From the NCBI GenBank assembly GCA_036023115.1, contig JAYKKT010000089.1, forward strand, positions 18,470,501 to 18,534,500: DNA of 64,000 bases. The letters are read 5' to 3'. Every line of letters starts with the position of its first letter. The stretch's first letter is position 1. The notes under the pieces are model-generated. The model saw only the letters and a program-made list of their open reading frames with translations, was not told the DNA's origin and made no database searches. This DNA comes from Brasenia schreberi (taxonomy: Eukaryota; Streptophyta; Magnoliopsida; Nymphaeales; Cabombaceae). Position numbers and translations under genes: made by a program. Positions 18,886-30,600 of the stretch are shown one piece after another.

Positions 18886-21660
18886 TGTAGACGCGCGAAA
18901 ATCCCCGCCTCTTGCCTTTTTTCAGGGCTCGGAGCGGATCCTCTCGTGTGTCTAAGGCCTATGTATGCAAACAGGGCGTGCCAACTAGATTACTTAAGCT
19001 AGCGAAGATATATTTAATACTAACTTCTAAACGTGGCGACTATGAGCAAGTAAGCTCTTGTCGTCGCAGACCTTCTTGCACCGATGCGCAAGGGTCAGTC
19101 TGTACGCTTTGCAAAAATCGAGTTTTGGAGAAAAAGTCTACGAAGCGGTTTTGAGGTGTCTATTTCGGGTCTTTAAAATGCGATTGTATGTTTTAGATCA
19201 CGTGGATTTGCACGTGCCTAAGTCTTTTCTTTTATCCCTTTTCCAGCCACCTAGTTTGTGTGTTATGAACACTCCACTACATGGGCGAATTCGAGCGGGG
19301 CTTGCTTTGATGCAAATATGCGTCCTACCTCGTGGTATGGCTTAGATGCAATGCAAACTCACGCTACTCCAAAGGGAAAACCCGAAATGTAAAGACAATA
19401 CTGAAGGGAAATGACCGAAGGGAAATAACCGAAGGGAAATAACCGAAGGGAAATAACCGAAGGGAGATATGTATATAGAATATGTATATGAGCCCTTACT
19501 CGGGTCTTGCAAATAAGAGCGAAGGCTCAATGTGGGTGCGTGCTTGAATTGAAAGACTTACACACACGACATGAAATTAAACCCAAATATAAATTGCAGT
19601 ATGGCCTTGACTAAGGACCGAGTATCAAATTGAAGACTATGCTCCGTTATTACAACCCCGTATCAAATTGAATCTCAAGCAAGTATACAACTAAAGACCG
19701 AGTTTAGGCACTTACGAGTAGCTGGTCCGTAGAGGCTTTGCTTGAGCGTGGGCTTGGCCTTCGCCTTGTGATGCAAACGGGAGCTCCGCGAGGGTGGATG
19801 ACAAAGGGTGCTGGCTGGCTGCAAGTGGGGCGCGGGATAGGCGCCTCGAAGGTGGCCGGCTGCAAATGGGTGTCGCCTTGATGTGGGCGATCAAAGGGTT
19901 GGGCCAAGTAAGTGTGTAGGGTCACTAGGAGAGCCTAGAGTATTGGGGAGTATGGACCTAAAGGAGTTTAAGGGAAGGCCGAATGGGAGTCTTATCGGGT
20001 GGTCGGATGTAGATAGGAGGGTTAGGTAGTGGCCGGTAGTTTAGGTTGGGCTAGGTTCGGCTAAGTTAAAATGGTGGGAACAAAGGGCTGAGGTGTAGAT
20101 GAGATGATGATATGGTGGGCGGCTAGGAGTGGAGAGGGAGTGGAGAAGGATTTAGGTAGAGTTGGGGAATGCTTACCGAATGGGGAGAGGCGGTGGACGG
20201 AAGAGAGAAGCCGGGTGGTTGGGATGGAGAGCAAGCGGTGGCGTCCGGCTGGGAGATGGTGGTGCGAGCTGTGGTGGGATGGAGGGATGGTGGTGGTGCA
20301 GGCGGCGCAGGTGGAGCAGTTGGGGCAGATTCGGCTGGGTGTGGAAATGGGGAAAGAGAGGGCCCGGTTGGGATTGGTGAGGGCTGCTAGCTTGGAAAAC
20401 CCGCCCCCAAGGGGGGGGTTTAAATAGGGATGGGTAGGTCGGTTAGGGCTGGGCTTGGGGTAGTGGTTAGGTGGTTTAGGTAGGGTGGTATGTAGATAAG
20501 GTGGGCTGGAAAGGGTTGGGCCAGATATTTTGAAAACTAGGGGTTTGGGTAGATTGTGGGCTAGGGGTGGTTTAGGGGTTTAGGGCCAGGTTAGGTGGTT
20601 GGGTTTTAGGGTGAGGTTTAGTGAGCTAGGTTAGGTGATTAGGCTAGGTTTAGGCTAGGATTAGGGAAATTAACCTAGGTTTAGGGAAGGATTAGGGAAG
20701 TGGGTTAGGTGATTAGGTTGGGATTAGGTCAGGATTAGGGAAGTGGGTTAGGTGATTAGGCTCAGATTAGGGGTGGATTAGGGGGGTAGGCTTGGATTAG
20801 GTGTTTTGGGTTAGGTTTAGGTGAAGGAGCTCCCTTTGCATGGCCCATAGACCTTAACCACCTCATGTTGGTGCAGCCCTAGGTTAGGTTTTTGGCTAAT
20901 TACAAGCTTAAACCCACTCAATTAGGCTAACCCACATGATTAACCCCAAACTTGACACACAAGTCAAGCTTAATTACAACCCTCTTGATATTTTCCATCC
21001 CCACTCTCTCTCATGCCCATGATCCCACGTGAATTTCAAGTGGGCCCCACCTCCATTTATGAGAAGGTGATGTGGGCCATGGATATGGATATTGGATTGG
21101 ATCTCTGGATCCAAATCCAAATCCAAATCCACATATGGGTTTGGATTGGGATCTGGATATATATGGTCCAGATCCAATCCAAACTGAACTCTTACTCCTT
21201 CGAGCTGGGTTCGAAACGGACGATTTGTGCGGGGCCTGACAGCATCAGTACTCCGTCTGCGTTGCGTCTTCGCCAACATGGTCGTCCGCCTCTGTTTCTG
21301 CCTTCCGGAGATGACTTCAAATGACATTTTGATAAGAATAGGGTCTTGGACGTTCGAGATCCTGGGGGTGTGAATCAGATACAAGAGTTGTTGTGCCGGG
21401 CTTGACATGTGCTCCGGTTCCGGGCTCTTCTTAGCTCTCCTGGTCCTGTCTTGATCAGGCCAAGCCGCTTTGGGGTTTCAAAACGTGTTTAAAAGGTTTT
21501 CAAAAGCTATATTATATATTTTTGAAATATAGAGTTTAAAACATATATACAGGGTTGTCTGGAAGGCTCCTGGGTTTCCAGACTAAAAAATGGCCCTTTG
21601 GGGCTGCTTTTACAAAACCAGGTTTGTTTAAGGAATTCGTGGGATTTCGGGGTATTTACA
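18886..21660 (-). mobile_element. Middle LTR shared by B and C, 2775 bp with internal deletion
   Basis: It begins TGTAGACGCGCG and ends GGTATTTACA (one substitution from GTGTTTACA). It is nearly identical to the right LTR but lacks about 435 bp (equivalent to about 30313-30746) holding most of the 110-bp array. At the breakpoint (19617-19633) lies a filler, ACCGAGTATCAAATTGA, whose last 12 bases copy sequence found about 30 bp downstream. This is typical of end-joining. The TATA-like TATTTAAA is at 20418-20427 (minus strand), and the TAGG-rich block at about 20535-20830. Confidence 0.9.
18974..19092 (-). other. Structured U5 module, middle LTR
   Basis: The PBS-like decamer is at 18974-18983, and the adjoining inverted repeat (18984-19003) is decayed in its left arm (ACTAGATTA). 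The ATCG-loop hairpin is at 19075-19092. Confidence 0.5.
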
Positions 21661-22826
21661 GATGCCCCTCTTTGGCCTTGCCCAAATAGATTTGGATAAG
21701 GGCAAAGATGACAAACACCCCTTTTAATGTCTCCCTAGATCTAGCCACGAAGAATATGGGATCATCCCATTTTTAGCAAAATCTCAATTTACAAACTCTG
21801 GTAGGAGGAGATATCACGCCAAAGGGTTTACTATGGAATCTGGTCCTAAATGGGATCATGTTCATGCAAGTACCATGCATGGAATGCAAATGACATGGGT
21901 GTGGTGCCAAGAGTGGCGACCTCCCAGAGACCAGATGTGGTCGAACTCTAGAGACTTACAAGGTCTATTGCTCCAAGTGTGCAAATCCTATGCTGTTCGA
22001 TGTTCGGTTTTCAAAACTTATTTACAAAACTATTTACAAAAGGGACAACTATTTTGAGCCTTGATCCTAAGGATCTCGAGCTCTTTGTGCTTGCCCTTGT
22101 TTGAGTCTTAACACTCGCTTATCTAGCGGAGGTTTTATAAGAAAACAAGCTTCATTTCAAATTCCTACGTCTTACTCGAAACGTCGAATTCTCAAACAAG
22201 ATGAAATTCAAGTAAGTAAATCCTATTTTTACTTTAGGATTCCTCGAAATGAACCATGCTTTAGCTTGGGATAAGCCAGGGATGGGAAAGAGATACCACG
22301 GTCCCTTTTGAAGCGTCCCGTGGTTTGAGGCATAGAAGGCGGAAAACTGCACTTTTTGAGCTTTTTGGCCTCTTTTTCCTTTTTTTTTCATAGAGGGTCT
22401 CCCTTTGGGAGTATTTTTTCTTTAATCCCTCTTTTTTATAAGAGAATCGATTTTTCTTTTAAAGTCTGGTTTCTTTCTTTTGAAAAGACACTTTGAATGG
22501 GAAATTCCCTTTTGTTTGGGCCTTTATTTTCCTTTTGGAAGAAGAAGAGAAGAGGGGAGGACTTATCCCAAGCCCACACTTGATCCATTCCAGATCAGCC
22601 TATTTAGAAATAGCACGTACTACTTGCAAGTATCTTGCTATGTTGAACTAGGCCTTTCTTTGTAAGAAGAAGGATTTTGAAATGCAACCACGATTTTGAA
22701 AACTCCACTCTTTCACAAGTGCGAATTCTCTCACTCAGGGTTACACGAGTTGCCTTTGCACCTTATTCACATGTCTCAGGGCAGCTATCCCTTTAAATTT
22801 TCGAAAACTGGAATTTAGTCCAGATC
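21661..22826 (-). other. Polypurine tract and 3' noncoding region of C
   Basis: The tract AAAGAGGGGCATC (21661-21673) sits next to the middle LTR. The noncoding region keeps the hairpin with arms ACCACGG (22295-22301) and CCGTGGT (22318-22324). Element A has T-A at the pair where C has C-G. No gene is seen. Confidence 0.78.
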
Positions 22827-25800
22827 CTACACATGATACTTCTTTAAGTATTGAATATTGATAGGATCTGCTAAATTCCTACCTTCTACATCGATCAACC
22901 AATACGAATTGTTCGTAGTGGTTGCTTGTACAACATAGGGTCCATCCCAGTTGGGGCGCCACTTGCCTAGGGGGTGTGGGCCACGATGGTGGATGGTTTT
23001 TAAGACCAGATCTCCCACTTCAAAGTGGCAAGATCTCATGTGTTTGCTATAATGTCGGGCTATCCTTTGCCGGTATGCACGAGCATGATCCATGGCAAGG
23101 AGTCACCTCTCATCTAGCAAATCTAGTTCGGCCATCCTAGCATGATGAAGCGTCTCTAGGGGGAGGTCGAGTGCTATGGATGTATGGAATGAATGCAGTT
23201 GGGTATGAATGGGAAGAATGGCGTTTGTGCCATAGACCAACTCGAATGGTGTGGCATTCGTGGGAGTCCGGATGGAGGTCCTATAAGCCCATAAGGCTTC
23301 ATCCAGCTTCTCGTGCCACATCCTACCCTTCTCTAAGGTTTTCTCAATAATACTAATAAGAGTCTTGTTTGTGGCTTTGGCTTGGCCGTTGCTTTGAGGG
23401 TAGTAGGGCGAGGAGAAGTGGTGAGTTATGCCATAAGTGTTGCACAACTTAACCATCCGCTCGTTCTTGAATGGGGTACCATTATCAGACACAAGGTCTC
23501 GTGGAACCCCAAATCGAGCCAAGATATTCCTCCGGATGAAAGACACCACATGTTGCCCCATTACATTGGTTAGGGAAATGGCTTCCACCCACTTGGAGAA
23601 ATACTCCGTGGCTGCTAAAATAAATCGATGCCCATTCGAGACCTTTGGAAATATTGGGCCTACAATGTCAAACGCCCACATGGTAAATGGCCAGGGGCTG
23701 ACCACGGAATGCAATGCAGATGAAGGGATATGAATGGCGTGCCCATGCACTTGACAAGGATGACACTTCCTAACATGATCGTGACAATCCTTTTTCAGGG
23801 TGGACCAAAAATAGCCCCCTCTAAGTATTTTCATTGCCATCAGGTTGGCATTAACATGACCTCCACATTCTCCATCGTGGAACTCATGCATTACTATCCT
23901 AGCCTCCTCTAGGTCGATACACCTAAGCAGAATGCCGGTAAAACTTTTTTTGTATAAAACCCCACCCAGAATGGTGTATCGGGTCGAAATCTTACGAATG
24001 AATGTCTTATCTTTGGATGTGGCATCCTCGGTAAATCCCCCATTTTCTAAAAATTGTTTTATGTCATAGAACCAGGGTTTTTCAATAGACTCTGGGTTGT
24101 TTTGGCAAATATCCAAGTTGTGTCTGGATGGATAGAGCGCATGCCATATTTCCAAAGATCTGATCCCTGAAATGGGATCGACCTTCAGGGCTGAACCCAA
24201 GGAGGAGAGGGCATCGGCGATGCCATTGTCCTCTCTTCCTACGTGTGTGAGTTTACACGACTGGAAGGATTGGACCAATCGAGTGGCCAACTCGTGATAT
24301 GGAAGTAGTTTCTCATTACGTACTTGCCAAATTTTTAAAACTTGGTTTATAACAAGGAGCGAATCTCCAAAGACCTCAATGCATGATGCCCCTAGAGTTT
24401 TCGAAATCTTTAAGCCTTGTATGAGTGCTTCATACTCAGCTACGTTGTTGGAACATTCGAAATCTAAGCGGACTGCTATGAGAATCTCGCCCTTTTCAGG
24501 GGAGATTAGGATGACCCCAGCACCAGCCCCTCGTTGGTTTCGTGCCCCGTCGAAGTGCATCTTCCACACTTGGTTTTCGAAAGAATTTGCCAAAATGTGG
24601 TTTTGAAAATGGTTTTGCAATATGCCTTCATCAGGCATTTCGACAAGAGTGGGATATGCGTCCTCTAAGGAGAATTCAGCCACGTAATCTGCTAGGGCTT
24701 GCCCCTTAATGGAGATCTGGTGATGGTATTTCAAATCATACTCCATTAGAAGGAGTTGCCATTTGCCCAATCTACCCGTGAGAATCGGTTTTTCGAACAA
24801 GTGCTTGATTGGATCAAGCTTGGACACTATCCAGATCTCATGATCTAGGAAATAGTGTCTGAACTTCTGGCAGGCCCAGACTAGGGCCAAGCACGTCTTC
24901 TCCATGGCTTGATAATTTCGTTCATAAGCCAAGAGAGTTTTCGAAATATAGTAGATGGCATACTCCTTATGGGTGTCATCCTCGTATTGAGCCAACAGGG
25001 CTCCTAAAGCATTTACATGCACGGAGATGTATAATAAAAGCGGTTTTCCTTGCTTTGGAGGATTCAAAATGGGGGGATTAACCAAGTATGCCTTCAGTCT
25101 CTCGAAGGACTTTTGGCATTCGTCATCCCATAAGAATTTCGTACCCTTCCTCAACAGTTTGTTGAAGGGTTCGCATCTAGTTGCCAGATTCGATATGAAT
25201 CGGTGCACGGATTGTAATCGACCCTGGAGGCTACGGATTTGGGTGAAATTGGAGGGTGGAGCCATGTCTATGATGGCTCGACACTTAGAGGGGTCGACTT
25301 CTATTCCCCTTTGGCTTACCATAAAGCCTAGAAGCTTCCCTGATTCTACCCCGAACACACATTTTTGAGGGTTTAGCTTTACTTTGTAAAGCCTAAGCCT
25401 TTCGAAAATCTTTTGTAAACATTCGATATGGGTGCATCGGGTTTTGGATTTCGCCAAGAGATCATCTACATACACTTCTACAAGCTCATGAATTTGATCA
25501 TGGAAGATCGTGTTCATGGCTCGTTGGTATGTTGCGCCGGCATTTTTCAAACCAAAGGGCATGACTGTATAGCAGTACGTGCCCCAAGGGGTTGTGAAGG
25601 TGGTCTTACCCTGATCTCGTGGACTTAGTTTGATTTGATTATAGCCTGAATAGCCATCCATGAATGAAAACATTTCATGATTTGCAGTACTATCGACTAT
25701 CAAATCTATGTTTGGTAAAGGATAATTATCCTTTGGAGTGGCTTTATTCAGGTTTCTGAAATCGATGCATATTCGAACTTTCCCATTGGTTTTTCGAACT

Positions 25801-26513
25801 ACAACGATATTTGATAACCAATCAGAATACGCACTGGGTTTTATAAATCCGGCTTTTAGCAGATCTTCTAAGCCCTCTTTGACTTGCGTGTGTACATTCG
25901 GGTGTATTTTCCTAAGCTTCTGCTTTATGGGTTTTACACCTGCATCTAAGGGAAGACGATGCTCGACAATGCTGGGATCTATGCCCGGCATGTCTTCATA
26001 CGTCCATGCAAACACATCTAAATAGGTTCGTAGAAATGCAATGAATGCTAACTTTTCAGTCTCATGCAAGCATGCGCCTATTTTGATGGTTTTGGGATTG
26101 GAATCATCCCCTAGGTTCACCTCTATGAAATCTCCTCCTACTGATTGGGAAGGTCTTTCAAAATCGAGAATTCTATGAAATTCTGGGAGCTCAGAAGTGG
26201 GATCCTCCTCAAGGGGATCCACTTCTGGGCTTTGATCATTCTCGTGGGCTATAGACCCGAGGGAACTTGATGCGTGGTTTTCAAAATGACCTGGTTTTGT
26301 ACTTGGATTTTCAAGTGATTTCGAAATTTTTGGTCTTGCTATGTAGACGACGTTTCTTTCGAAATCCTTTTCTTTTACCAAAGTCCTACCAGGAGCAGCT
26401 ATGTACAAAATCTTTTTGGTATTTTCCAAGTTTACGATTTTTTTGGGTTTTTGTAAAACAAGAACTTTGGAAACTATACAAAGCACTCTTTTTTCGAGTT
26501 TTTGTTTTTCCAT
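22827..26513 (-). pseudogene. pol: pol of interior C, nearly complete, one nonsense codon
   Basis: This is the best-preserved pol, about 1228 codons. From the ATG at 26513 it has: lysine-rich leader 1-120; reverse transcriptase about 190-400 with FMDGYSG (catalytic Asp near 286) and YVDD (348-351); gypsy RNase H about 480-620, degenerate (YISVHVNALG lacks the usual first Asp); archaeal-type RNase H about 648-775 with D655, E693, D717, D767; integrase zinc finger about 876-920 (H879, H886, C917, C920) and core D949, D1010. The third catalytic residue is Lys (GQAKATNK, about 1046) where A, D and G have Glu. A CGA-to-TGA stop at 23103-23105 truncates the last 92 residues. The true start may lie upstream, since homopolymer indels disturb the leader. 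Confidence 0.93.
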
Positions 26514-26626
26514 TGTTTTTGGTTTTTCTTGTTTTTCGATTTTTTTGATTTTAAGTTTTTCAAATGTTTTTGGTATTTTTAGAAAAGGGATCTTCCGTCA
26601 TACCTACAAAGGGAAAACACTACGGG

Positions 26627-29453
26627 TTAGACTCGGAATAGGAGATCTAAATCGTAGGTCTCTTCTAAGACAGGCTCCGGGGCACCCTTGACCCAGGTGG
26701 TCACAGGGGGTGGCTCCGGCGGTATTCGGGGAGTATAGCCGATCCCATATCGGCTTGGATTGGCCCTAAGAAGGATGGGCTCTAGGAGACCCTGGTTCTG
26801 TGCCCCTAGACACTTGTAGGGCGTGTAGCCTATGTTCAACAACATGTTCCACGACTTTTTGTTTTTTGAAAAAGTTGGATACAAGTCGTGGTCCTGGAAC
26901 ATGCTATCGTCCATATTAGGCTTGTATGGCCTCTTGTCCAGGGGCTTTGGAAATAGGGAACGCTTGGGTTTTCCTAAGAGGATTAAAGTCGGGAGGGGGC
27001 CTGCTTTGGGCGGCCCCTTCACACATACAACCTTCCTAGGGTTGTTCAACACGAGCCGAGGTGGCTCAACCATAATTTGCCCCAGGTTAGCCTCATGAGC
27101 CTGGGAGCTTGATAAACAAGGGGAGTTTATGATCCCCTGAAGCTGTGGGTGACTCTCACCTAGGATCACTGCGACCTGGTCCCTAAAAGGGATCTTGACA
27201 CACCTGTGGAAGGTGGATGGCACAGCGCACAAACTGTGTATCCTGGGCCTTCCCAGCAACAGGTTCGATCCCTCCCGTTTCCATTGGGAGTTCGATGGAT
27301 CCTAAAGGTCTAGACGCATTCCCATCGTATCCAGTGATAACGATGGGGCTTGGGTTTACTGAAGTCAAGGTGACTCCGATTTTGTACGCCACATGAAGTG
27401 GAAGGATGTTGAGCCCTCCTCCACCATCGACTAGGCACCTGTCCAGAGAGTGGTTGTTTAGAACCACCTCGATATGCAGGGCCTGGTTATGGGTTTCGTA
27501 GGGTCTATCTACATCATCTTCTGAAAAAGTGATGGGCAATTTTGCTCCTAATAAAGCCACTTGGGCAGACAAGGATTCCGGACTTATGTTCGAATCAACC
27601 TTGGCCCTTTCTAGAATTTTCTCTAATACAAGTCTATGCCTAGGCGAGGTTTTTATAAGCTCTAGGATAGACATGTGAATAGGAATCTTTGAAAGGTGTT
27701 TTTCGAAATCATAAGGAATTAGGATGACTTTGTCCTTATCTGCTTTTGGCAAACCACTAGGGATACATGCTTTTGAGGGGCCAGGCACACTGACCACCTT
27801 TTGAGCACCTTGAAGGTGCGGGGGTTGATAGATCCTCCCGGATCTAGTGACTTCCCCCACGACCAGCCTAGGGTTTGCGCTAAACTTGGCTCTAAGGATG
27901 AGCTGAGGAGAACCTTGGATTTTCAAAACTGGTTTTACCGGGGTTTCCACTTTTGGTGGTCCCCGAATGACGACTTGGGCGGGCCTCTTGTATAGTACAA
28001 GGATGGGCGCACAAGTAGGTCGACCAGGTTCTGGCTTTTGCGCTAGTTCCTTGGAAATGGTGAGGGTACATACCTCCTTTCCTTTCCCACTGCCACTGGC
28101 GTGTTTGGGAAAGGGTTCCTAGAAGACAGCTTGAGGTGGCTCAGGTTCCGCAGTGACCTGGAGCCGGCCTTCTGTTATCAAGTTCTCAATTTTATTTAAA
28201 AGAGAGAAGCAGCGCTTGGTATCATGGCCTTTGAGCCGATGATACTTACAAAATCGGTTTAAATACCCCCCTTTGGAAGTGACTCCTTCGGGGATTTCAA
28301 GGAGTTCTATCATGCCCTAGGCAAGTAGGAGGTCTAGGACCTCCGACACAGGTTGCCCCAGCGGAGTATACTCCCGTTTTTCAACCGGTTTTTGAAAATT
28401 GTGTTCCCTCTTATTTTCTAATTTTTCAAAACTTTTGGAAGTGCCCGCCATGCCTGGATCCACCCGGACATTGGCGATTTTATGGGGCTTTGCCCCTTTG
28501 TCCGTCGTGGGCAGCCCATATGCGATGGGTTTTTCCAAACGGGTTTTTGGAACGGCACTTCCTTTCCATAAGTGGTCGTATGTCCCTTTTCGCAAGTTGG
28601 TTTCGAAAAGGGAGGCCTTTTTTATCAACTTATGGAAAGTTGAAATCTCATGGAGCGAGAGAAGGGTTTTTAACTCGCTTTTGAAATTATCCAGGATGAG
28701 CATTACTGCGCATCCTTCGGATATGGGCTCTCGCACTTGGCCCAAAAGTGACCTCCATCTTATAATGAAGGCATGTACGTCTTCGTTCATGCCTTGCTTG
28801 GTATCCCTTAAGGTATTCAGAGTCGGCGTGACTTCTACGTTGTGTGCAAATCTTTGCATGAAGCAGTTCGCTAACTCTTCAAAAGTAAAGAACTGGCTTA
28901 AGTCGTAGGAAGCCAGCCATTTGGCAGCTGTGCCTTTAAGGGATAAAGGGAACCAATACACCCATTTCATCGAGTCCTTTTTCTTCTTATGGGCTCGACG
29001 TGAGAAAAGCTGCAAGTGAGACCTAGGGTCTCCCATGCCATCATACCGATGGAAGTTCGGTATTTCATCGTCACTGTCTGTTTCGTAATCCATAGGAAGC
29101 AAATCAGACAGGTCGTAGCTTCTTTTCTCTTTATTCTACCCTTTTAGCAACTGCTGTAGGGCTTTACGGTCCTTTTGTGTGAAGGACTCGTGGTATTGGT
29201 TGCCTTCCATTGCGGAGGCCTCTTTTTGCTTGCGAGGTTTTTCAGATTTCTTTTTAGGCCTTTGTTCACCGTTCGATGAACATGAATCGCCTACTTCAGC
29301 CTCTTAGCTGAGAGCATCGATTTTGGCCTCAAACTCCCTTCTCAAATCCTCGATTTCATCTAGTTTTATTTTGTTTTTGAAAATCCTCCTAGAGTGAGAA
29401 CTTGATGCGCATGAGCCTTGGCTCGACACTTCACTTGGATTGGATTTTGACAT
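26627..29453 (-). pseudogene. gag-pro: gag-pro of interior C, broken
   Basis: The ATG is at 29453-29451. The same domains as in A and B are recognisable: Gag core, C-x2-H-x4-H-x4-C knuckle, LVDGGGGLNILPL retropepsin and the C-terminal DLLFRV-stop at 26627. Breaks are CAA to TAA near 29307, CAG to TAG near 29139, CAG to TAG at 28317-28319, AAG to TAG at 28119-28121, and a 44-bp deletion near 27267 that shifts the frame inside protease (the FHVLDIHPHYN segment is lost). Pol of C is far less damaged than gag-pro. Confidence 0.9.
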
Positions 29454-29573
29454 GCTTTTCAAGCTTTTTCAAAATATCCTAAGTACAAGCAAAAGAAAAC
29501 AAGTTAAAACGACACCTTTTTACAAAATTTTCGCAAGACTTCTACTTACAAACTCGATTTTCGAAAGGCTCAC

Positions 29574-29591
29574 GTCCCACCGGGCGTGCCA
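29574..29591 (-). other. Primer-binding site of interior C
   Basis: In element sense it is TGGCACGCCCGGTGGGAC, five bases from the LTR end, identical to A and B. Confidence 0.8.
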
Positions 29592-29684
29592 ATCCCTGTA
29601 GACGCGCGAAAATCCCCGCCTCTTGCCTTTTTTCAGGGCTCGGAGCGGATCCTCTCGTGTCTCTAAGGCCTATGTATGCAAACT

Positions 29685-29803
29685 GGGCGTGCCAGCTAGC
29701 TTACTTAAGCTAGCGAAGATATATTTAATACTGACTTCTAAACGTGGCGACTGTGAGCAAGTAAGCTCTTGTCGTCGCAGACCTTCTTGCACCGATGCGC
29801 AAG
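29685..29803 (-). other. Structured U5 module, right LTR of array
   Basis: The decamer is at 29685-29694, the inverted repeat GCTAGCTTA-CT-TAAGCTAGC at 29695-29714, and the ATCG-loop hairpin at 29786-29803. All are intact. Confidence 0.6.
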
Positions 29804-30174
29804 GGTCAGTCTGTACGCTTTGCAAAAATCGAGTTTTGGAGAAAAAGTCTACGAAGCGGTTTTGAGGTGTCTATTTCGGGTCTTTAAAATGCGATTGTAT
29901 GTTTTAGATCACGTGGATTTGCACGTGCCTAAGTCTTTTCTTTTATCCCTTTTCGGGCCACCTAGTTTGTGTGTTATGAACACTCCACTACATGGGCGAA
30001 TTCGAGCGGGGCTTGCTTTGATGCAAATATGCGTCCTACCTCGTGGTATGGCGTAGATGCAATGCAAACTCACGCTACTCCAAAGGGAAAACCCGAAATG
30101 TAAAGACAATACTGAACGGAAATGACCGAAGGGAAATAACCGAAGGGAAATAACCGAAGGGAGATATGTATATA

Positions 30175-30600
30175 GAATATGTATATGAGCCCTTACTCAG
30201 GTCTTGCAAATAAGAGCGAAGGCTCAATGTGGGTGCGTGCTTGAATTGAAAGACTTACACACACGACATGAAATTAAACCCAAATATAAATTGCAGTATG
30301 GCCTTGACTAAGGTCTTGGGAGTAAGAGCGAAGGCTCATTGTGTGTGAGAGTGCTTGAATTGAAGTACTACACACACGACATAAATGAAACCCAAATATA
30401 ACTGCAATAAGGCCTTTACTAAGGTCTTGGGAATAAGAGCGAAGGCTCAATGTATGTGAGAGTGCTTGAATTGAAAGACTTACTCACACGTCATGAAATG
30501 AAACCCAAATAGTATAGGTCGGCCCTTACTTGGGTCTTTCAAATAAGAGCGAAAGCTCAATGTGTGTGAGTGCTTGAATTGAAAGACAACGCACCCAACT
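30175..30600 (-). repeat. 110-bp hairpin units, four copies
   Basis: GAGC/GCTC cores lie near 30213, 30325, 30436 and 30544. This is one unit fewer than element A. Confidence 0.82.
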
